The notes below the pieces were generated by a model. That model ran no database searches and was not told where the DNA came from. It worked only from the letters and a program-made list of their open reading frames with translations. DNA of 64,000 nucleotides from Labia minor. Lineage: Eukaryota; Arthropoda; Insecta; Dermaptera; Spongiphoridae. The stretch spans positions 30,273,398-30,337,397 of the forward strand of contig OY720347.1 in the NCBI GenBank assembly GCA_963082975.1, given 5' to 3'. Positions 57,620 through 64,000 of this stretch are shown here, piece by piece (position 1 is the stretch's first letter; the number at the start of each line of letters is the position of its first letter). The translations under genes were made by a program, and so were the position numbers.

Positions 57620-58576
57620 CAATTATATTTCATAGCTTCATCAAGAACAGGAAGGTCTAAAAATTGAATAGGGGAAAGTGAAATATAATAATAATAAAAA
57701 TGTGTTTGAGCAAGATTAATTCTCCCGCAAATTAGTTATTTTTAAATTTTGTAAAGCTCTAGTGGCAGAGGAGATAAGATCCCAGTCGTTTTCTGTTTTC
57801 TGGGCCTTTGGTGCATGTTCTGGTGTACAAATCTCACGTGGTGATTCGATGTATTTCTTTTTCGACGAAAACCATTAAGGTTTGCAAAATTTTCCCTGTC
57901 TTTAATTGTTGCTTCTCAGGTATTGAAATTTATATATTGATTATTAATTTGATATTCCGAGTCTAAATTATAATTTGAATTATTTGTGCATCTGAGGTCC
58001 GCTGGAGAATTTCTTTGTTACCATTGTATGACCTCAATTTTATTTTATAATTTAGTTGTTTATTAATTTTTTGTTTATTTTATATTAAGATTATTTGTTT
58101 TATATATTTTCATCTTTCATTTAATTAGACATTTTTTTTATATATATTGTTTTTACAAAGATTAGTTTACATTTTATTTTCATCTTACACTTAATTGTAT
58201 ATTGCTTTATATTTTATTTTTTTACTAATTTCATCAGTTATAAATATATCAGAAAACGAAATTGGATTTGTTTTATTTATTAATTATTTGTTTATACCTT
58301 AAGGAGATACAGGTGGGTTAAATTGATTGTGGTTTGGAGAGCTTCCAGTGTTTTTATTTCTTATTTTATCTAAATAAGAATTAAAAGCCACGTGTCTGCA
58401 ATTCTTCGGATCACCTAGAGACGATTAGGATATTTCTTATCATTAAGAGAGACCTTAGTCTAACTAGTCCATTTGGTAAGTATTAATTGCATTAAAAGGT
58501 TTCGCTAATCTCCTTTTAAAAATAAAAGATTCGTTGACGGCCTTGATAATAATATTTTATATTAAATAAAAACATC
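57620..58576. other. No gene seen
   Basis: AT-rich with somewhat GC-richer patches (57770-57900), no frame, no RNA gene or element end recognised. Confidence 0.45.
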
Positions 58577-58580
58577 TTAA

Positions 58581-58824
58581 CACACTATGAGCGGTGCGGG
58601 TATTTGTACCCGTTGCGGGGACCGCCACTTATAAGCGGGGCGGATATTTATACCCGTTGCCACTTATATAATATATATTTTCCCTCGTGTCACTTAAAAT
58701 TACTTATTTTAAACGATAACTAATATATATCCCTCATATAAGTGGCAACAAGTATAAATACCCGCCCCGCTTATAAGTGGCGGTCCCCACAACGAGTACA
58801 AATACCCGCCCCGCTCATAGTGTG
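58581..58824. mobile_element. piggyBac-type MITE, ~98-bp TIRs, TTAA TSD
   Basis: Flanked by TTAA (58577-58580, 58825-58828). The ends cacactatgagcggtgcggg are inverted for about 98 bp on each side, leaving a ~45-bp AT-rich loop. Within each arm the word gcgg-ggtatttgtacccg occurs twice, giving palindromes inside the palindrome. The whole unit could fold into one long hairpin. No coding content. Confidence 0.88.
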
Positions 58825-58828
58825 TTAA

Positions 58829-59833
58829 CGTAAATAAGGGAATTGATTTATGTGCTGGAGCATATTTTCAATTGGGAACTCCTTTGCATTAACAAAATGT
58901 GTTATTGTATTATATTTGAAATTAAAAAAATTTAGATTTTAATGAATATATTTTATATATGTGTTTTCTGACTCTCTCCCTATCCCGCCGACTGAAGCGT
59001 TTTAATCAAAATATTTTTGAAATTTTCACGGTAATCCTTGTGGAAATTTTCATCAATTTTGTTTATAATTTTTTAATAGTATTAATAGTATTTTAATATT
59101 TTTCCTAGCCTTCACCAAATGAAATTTTTTTTTTAATTCAAAATATATATAAAATGGATTGAGAAAACAATGGGAAAAAAAAATTGAAAAATGAAAATGG
59201 ATTGTATTATTTCTTGTAAATCTGGTCATTATTTTATAATTTATATTTTCAGGTTGTTTGTAATGTATGATTTTTAATTAGTATTTATTTTAAAATTTAA
59301 TAACTCTCAATATTTTCTAAATATTTATTTTGACTTGAATAAATCGAGTTTTAAACGAATTATTTTTTCCTGTTACTTTTTAAATTAAAAGATTTTTCTT
59401 GACTTTTTGACTCCTAAGATACTACAGTTTTGAATCCCAAAATTAGAGATCATTAATGGTAAATATTGCTGATAAAATAATTAAATATTAATTACCATAA
59501 AGAGGCAGATAAATGTAATTTAATTAATAAAGATTTGACAACTTTAATGTTAATTTAACAAAGATAGTATTATATTAAGTTATATTTGAATTATTTAATA
59601 CATATTTGCTTTAAATAATATTAAAGAAGGTACTTGGAAACCAACACATCTGTAAAAATTTATAATGCCGATTAAAACGGATCATAATAATCAATAATTA
59701 TTGACTAAATTATTTATGATTAATTATACAAATATAAAACCATCAATAACAATAATAAATAAATAAATAAATTACAATGAGTAGGAGATATTATTTAAAA
59801 TGTAAGATTATAACACTATTACAATCTATATTG
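58829..59833. other. AT-rich stretch, no gene seen
   Basis: No feature recognised. Confidence 0.5.
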
Positions 59834-60572
59834 TCGTATATAAAATATAAAGAGGGAAGGTAATTTTATGAGAAAAATGTGTTAAAAAATAAGTTTAATT
59901 AATTGGTAGCACTCTGGATGAATTTTGGATAATTAAATGGGTTATTGAATCCGCGTAGGTTGATATGGGAAATAATAAGATTGAATAGGTTCAATTTGAA
60001 ATGCTTATATAAAATTATAACAAATTATTTATTTAATAAAACTAGGAGACTTAAATTTACAAAATAGATAATAATGAAATTAATATAAAATAGAACATAT
60101 TGAAAGGTACCGTAAAAATAGAAATATAAATTAAAAGAAATTTAATTTATATTTTAGCAATTGCAATTATAATTAATTATTAATTATGAAAGTGTTATCA
60201 CTTAGCATGAAAGAAAGGAATGGAGAGTTCATTGGAGACTTGAGTCCTGATTGTCTTCCTGCGGATTTAACTGGAACATCTATTGTGCAGCAACATTTCT
60301 CAAAAAGGGGTTGTGTATGATGTCCTTCCTGCAGGGATATGTGTGCCTCCCTCCAATGCCTGATCAAGACTAACTCAAATATCATTTTCACCAATAATGA
60401 AACCTTTCCCCCACTTTGAACACATGGATGGGTCTCTGTACATGTGCAGACACATGTCCCATGACCAATCGTCTTTTTCTTCAATTTAGCACGTGTTCAA
60501 AAATGAAAGTTCTCGCTTTCGCACCCTTATATACATAAAAAATGTATTTTTTAGGATTATATATTACAATAT
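59834..60572 (-). repeat. TIR element K, copy 2
   Basis: Inverted relative to copy 1 at 4251 and nearly identical over its whole length, including the 4355-4651 region (here 60173-60484). The Helitron target site is empty (59898/59899). The Helitron B body begins directly at its right edge. Confidence 0.85.
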
Positions 60573-60595
60573 ATATAAAGGAGAGTGTTTGTATG

Positions 60596-60626
<31 letters not shown>

Positions 60627-62352
60627 TTTGTTTACTTTTTTGCTGTCATAGAAACAAACAAAAAAGAAATTCCCAATCAAAGAATTATTATAATATTTAA
60701 CTTTTTATTTTAAATTCTAATATTCAAATATCATTTCAATTAAATAATTTATTCTAAAAAAGTTCTCATTTTAATTAATATAATAAAATATTTAAATCAT
60801 ATTTAACTTAAATTATTTTGTATTTATTCTTTCTATATTTGAATACTTCTTTTATTTTAAGGGAGGGAATTAACTATGATCTAAAAAAATTAATAAATGA
60901 ACTTAATAATAAAAAATCAAATAAATCCATTAATTTAAATTAATACTATTAATGAATGTATATATTGTTAATTTATCTTTAGTTTTATCAATACTTTTAT
61001 ACCGTTAATCTTTATAAATTAATTTTTATAAATTGTCTCAAGTCTCTAACTTTGCATTTTCTCAAATTTTATTATAATTAAAAATATTCAATAAAAATCA
61101 AGCAATGAAATTAAAATATCAAAATGAAATGATCAAGAAATATTATACTCTATTATAACATATACAATACTTATAAACTATAGGCGGAGGAAATATTAGA
61201 CGATATCATTGCGGGTTCAGGCCAAATCGATCAACATTAATTAAGATATTTTCATTATGACAGATATTAAAAAAACCGCGAATTCAATATCTCTGTTCAC
61301 TAATTATTTGTAGACTTTAGTAAAACCTACGCATGACTCAATAGATCTGGATAAACTTTTTCAAATTTTGATCTTAAAATTTATCTTGAAGGTAGTAAAG
61401 AAAGAGTAAGATGCGGAAATCAATTGTAAAATATTAAGTGATTCAGACGACTTAAATATAATAGGAGATTCGGCAATTGCAATTACAGATAGCGAGGAAA
61501 AATTAATCGAGGTAGGAAAAGAGATGACGTTTGAAATTAATAATGATAAATAAATATATTTAGAAACAAACAGGAGCAGTATTAACAAACAAAATGTAGA
61601 ATTTGAATATGTAGAAAAATTGAATGTAATCACGAAGGATAATAATATTTGAGAAGAATTTAAATCGAAGTTGCAATCGGGAAACGCCTGTTATCATGCA
61701 GTAAAGAGGCTTATCTCATCAAAATTATTATAAAAGGGAATGAAAATTAAAATATATAAAACAATTATTTTGTCTGTTGTATTATATGAGTGTGAGACAT
61801 GGTCTATGATCTTAGGAGATGAGAGTGGATTCAGAGTATTTGAGAATAGGATTCTCCCCAGCATTTATGGGCTAAAGAAAGATGAGGGAATGACGTACGA
61901 GAGAGATGGAACAGAGGTTCAGGATAAGGACACTTGGAGAAATGTGGTTGTAGCTGCCAAGAACTTTCGAGTACCGTTGAGCCACGCATGGTCTATCACC
62001 CTGGGAGATGAGAGTAGATTCAGATTATTCTTTTCAGCATTTATTGGCCAAAGAAAGATGAGGTCACCGGGGACACTTGGAGAAATGTGGTTGTAGTTGC
62101 CAAGAACTTTCGAGTAGATAGATATAACATATTCAATAATAATATATATATAATTAATTTACTAAATAAATTAAAATATATTTTAAATAATCACACAATA
62201 AGAAATGAATGTTTTATGTTATACATTGTTTGAAACAAAATGGATGAAAACCTTTTACTACTTTCAACCAAATACTATGTACCACTCGGGGGTACAGGGG
62301 GCGGAGCCCCCGTCTAGATGTGAAGAGCGACGAAGGAGCTCTGAGCAGCTAG
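60573..62352 (+). mobile_element. Helitron copy B, 5'-truncated, with LINE cargo
   Basis: The body starts at atataaaggagagtgtttgt, which corresponds to 26168 in copy A, so the first ~180 bp including the TC end are missing. A (tgta)n run follows at 60592-60626. The 3' part has the gggggcggagccccc palindrome, a damaged hairpin (gagcgacgaaggagctc) and gagcagctag at 62343-62352 followed by t. LINE sequence lies at 61190-62118 between two backbone parts that are adjacent in copy C. Confidence 0.8.
61190..62118 (+). mobile_element. LINE ORF2 fragment inside Helitron B
   Basis: Starts within the RT (EEILDDIIAGSGQIDQH, decayed). It continues near 61440 with SDSDDLNIIGDSAIAITDSE, where DD is the RT catalytic box in altered context. 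Next come EEKLIEVGKEMTFEIN, ACYHAVKRLISSKLL, then KIKIYKTIILSVVLYECETW and the AAKNFRVP end at about 61950-61980. The segment from the tggtctat...gggagatgagag word to ...aagaactttcgagta is repeated (61799-61975 and 61988-62115, with a deletion in the second). Stops show it is dead. Confidence 0.8.
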
Positions 62353-64000
62353 TATCATATAATATTCAAGTGAGTTAATGGTAGCAGTTTTGAAGAAATT
62401 AAGGCGAATCAAGAATAAAATCTGCTTTAAAGGTTAATAATAATTTTATTTTAGTTTCACAAAATTCATCAGATTATTCAATAATTAAATTTTAGAAATA
62501 CTTTTTTATAAATATTCAAATCAACATGAAATATTGAATATATATATATATATTATAAATATCATAATTTAATTTTATATTATACCTTTAACAAAAATTC
62601 ATATATACTATTGTTTAAAATACTCATTTTTGGAATCTCTTTAGTTAAAAGTTGAAAGTAATTAGATGGGAAGTTGGTTCAGAGTGGGATGGAAAGTGGA
62701 ATATCGTGCGCCGGCGCCAATTCTACGAGATAACCCCCCCTCCTCCCAGCATTGCGCCTCGTCACCATTCTACATATACAGAGTAGAAAAGGGAGATGAG
62801 GCCAGTGGGTTGCAACATTTAATTACGAGTTGTGCCAGGCTTTGTTCACAACCCCTTCTTCCTATCCCATGGCCTTTGGCCCCTTACCGCCCTCTTGTCG
62901 CTTGCCACCCTAAAGGCGGTCGACCTTAACGCTCTCTGCTGGACAGAACAAGTTCTCCAATAGAAGGAAAAGTCAAAAAAGTTCCTGAACTCGATAGGAG
63001 GTTGAAACTTTAAATTAGGAAAACTATCTCTATTAGATCTAATTAAAAGATTTTTCACTTTGGAATTAATCGAAAACTAAAACCAAATATCTTGAAATTC
63101 AGTTTTTTTTTTTAAATTTTCTTTTAAGAAATTTTGACCAATTCAATTTTTTTAATAAAAAATAAATAAATAAAATAATTATAATTCTTATTAATAGATA
63201 AAATAAAAAGGTTTTTTTTTTGTAAATATTAACTCCACAAAACAATCTATATTAATGTAAAATTATAATTATATTATATTTTAAAAATTTTATGTATTTA
63301 ATTTATAATTTAATTTATGAAAAAGTTCTTCACAATCGATGATAAATCAGTTGATTTTTAGAAAATCAATTATTTACAATTTAAGATGTTGAAAAATGCA
63401 AGTTCTCTATTGAAGTAATAATTATCCTTATCATTATTGAAAAAATATCTATAAAGTTAATACTTTGACGAAAGTGCGGTAATATTTTCATTTTTCTCCT
63501 CCACTCTTCGCCTTCCAAGCAGTGTCCTATTGCTTTTATGATTCTTATAAGTATTTGAGCAATGTATAATTTGTTGAAACTTTTAAAAAATATCAGAGCC
63601 TTTGAATGGAAGGAATAATTAAAATTTATTAATATTTCATCAAAGAGAGAAGCTAAGTTCCTAAATGAGAAGAAAAAAATTGACTAGGTCCCCCCTTAAA
63701 GATGATGCGAGTGACATCAAATTAACTCCATTATTTATTCTTAGAAGAAGAGGAAAGAGGTTTATTTTGAGGAACAATTATATGCATTTATATAAGAATA
63801 AATGAAAATTAAATGAAAAGAAAAAAAAAATATAATACAAAATGAAATGATGAAATCAATATAAATGTATTCAAATTATATTTTAATAATTATATATCCA
63901 TTAATACAGAGTAGAGCAAATAAAGCGCAGTTTTTTTTCTTTTATTATCTTTTTTATCTTTATTTAAAAAAAAAATTTATGCAGATTGAACATTTGTAGA
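62353..64000. other. AT-rich end of window with a GC-richer island at 62665-62960
   Basis: The island includes a ccccccctcctccc run and an 87-codon open frame on plus (62666-62929) with no resemblance to known proteins and a composition explained by the GC content. No splice-bounded exon was found. The rest is AT-rich with no gene seen. Confidence 0.4.

Noticed and set aside
62666-62929. 87-codon frame as a gene
   Set aside because: Proline- and serine-rich translation explained by C-rich DNA; no domain, no upstream or downstream exon recognised.
1-64000. CRISPR array, phage or bacterial operon
   Set aside because: No regularly spaced repeats with unique spacers, no ribosome binding sites before tandem genes; introns, Ig exons and eukaryotic transposons point to an insect nucleus.

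Overview
The window looks like insect nuclear DNA: very AT-rich, almost gene-free by length, and packed with transposable elements. Two observations point to an insect. First, two minus-strand exons encode an immunoglobulin domain of the Beaten path (Beat) family, with matching splice sites and phases. Second, an intact 559-codon plus-strand gene has the layout of a divergent ionotropic receptor (IR). I cannot settle the order; a hymenopteran or hemipteran with an AT-rich genome would fit, and that is only a guess. No rRNA, intact tRNA, CRISPR array or bacterial-type operon was seen.

Layout. 1-10 kb: DNA-transposon remnants (two hAT-type MITEs with target-site duplications (TSDs), a mariner relic, a 190-bp-TIR mariner MITE, a hAT element carrying an R1-like LINE insertion, a Helitron fragment). 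10.2-15.9 kb: two Beat exons with a 5.3 kb intron that holds a hAT element and a TIR element. 16-25 kb: two internally deleted hAT elements with perfect 8-bp TSDs, a candidate solo LTR, and a decayed minus-strand LINE. 25-29.3 kb: a nest in which a TIR element is split by a Helitron (which itself carries LINE sequence and a small hAT) and ends in a full-length Tc1-like element with a dead transposase. 29-43 kb: AT-rich DNA with short hAT MITEs, a DINE/Helentron-like repeat family and a 2.5 kb insertion whose empty site survives at 56.8 kb. 43-49 kb: the IR gene with a duplicated 5' flank. 49-54 kb: a second nest (mariner, then a hAT containing a solo LTR and a piggyBac MITE, then Gypsy pol) followed by a larger candidate solo LTR. 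54-64 kb: LINE 3' ends, repeat copies, a TTAA-flanked piggyBac MITE and a second LINE-bearing Helitron.

The host genes do not form an operon or pathway. Beat proteins are neuronal cell-surface Ig proteins and IRs are chemosensory-type channels; their proximity may only reflect a long Beat intron or gene neighbourhood. The most informative content is transposon archaeology: several insertions can be proved from exact TSDs or from an uninterrupted copy of the target elsewhere in the same window. The strongest unexplained pattern is one internal sequence core shared by small hAT-like elements whose terminal repeats belong to different families.
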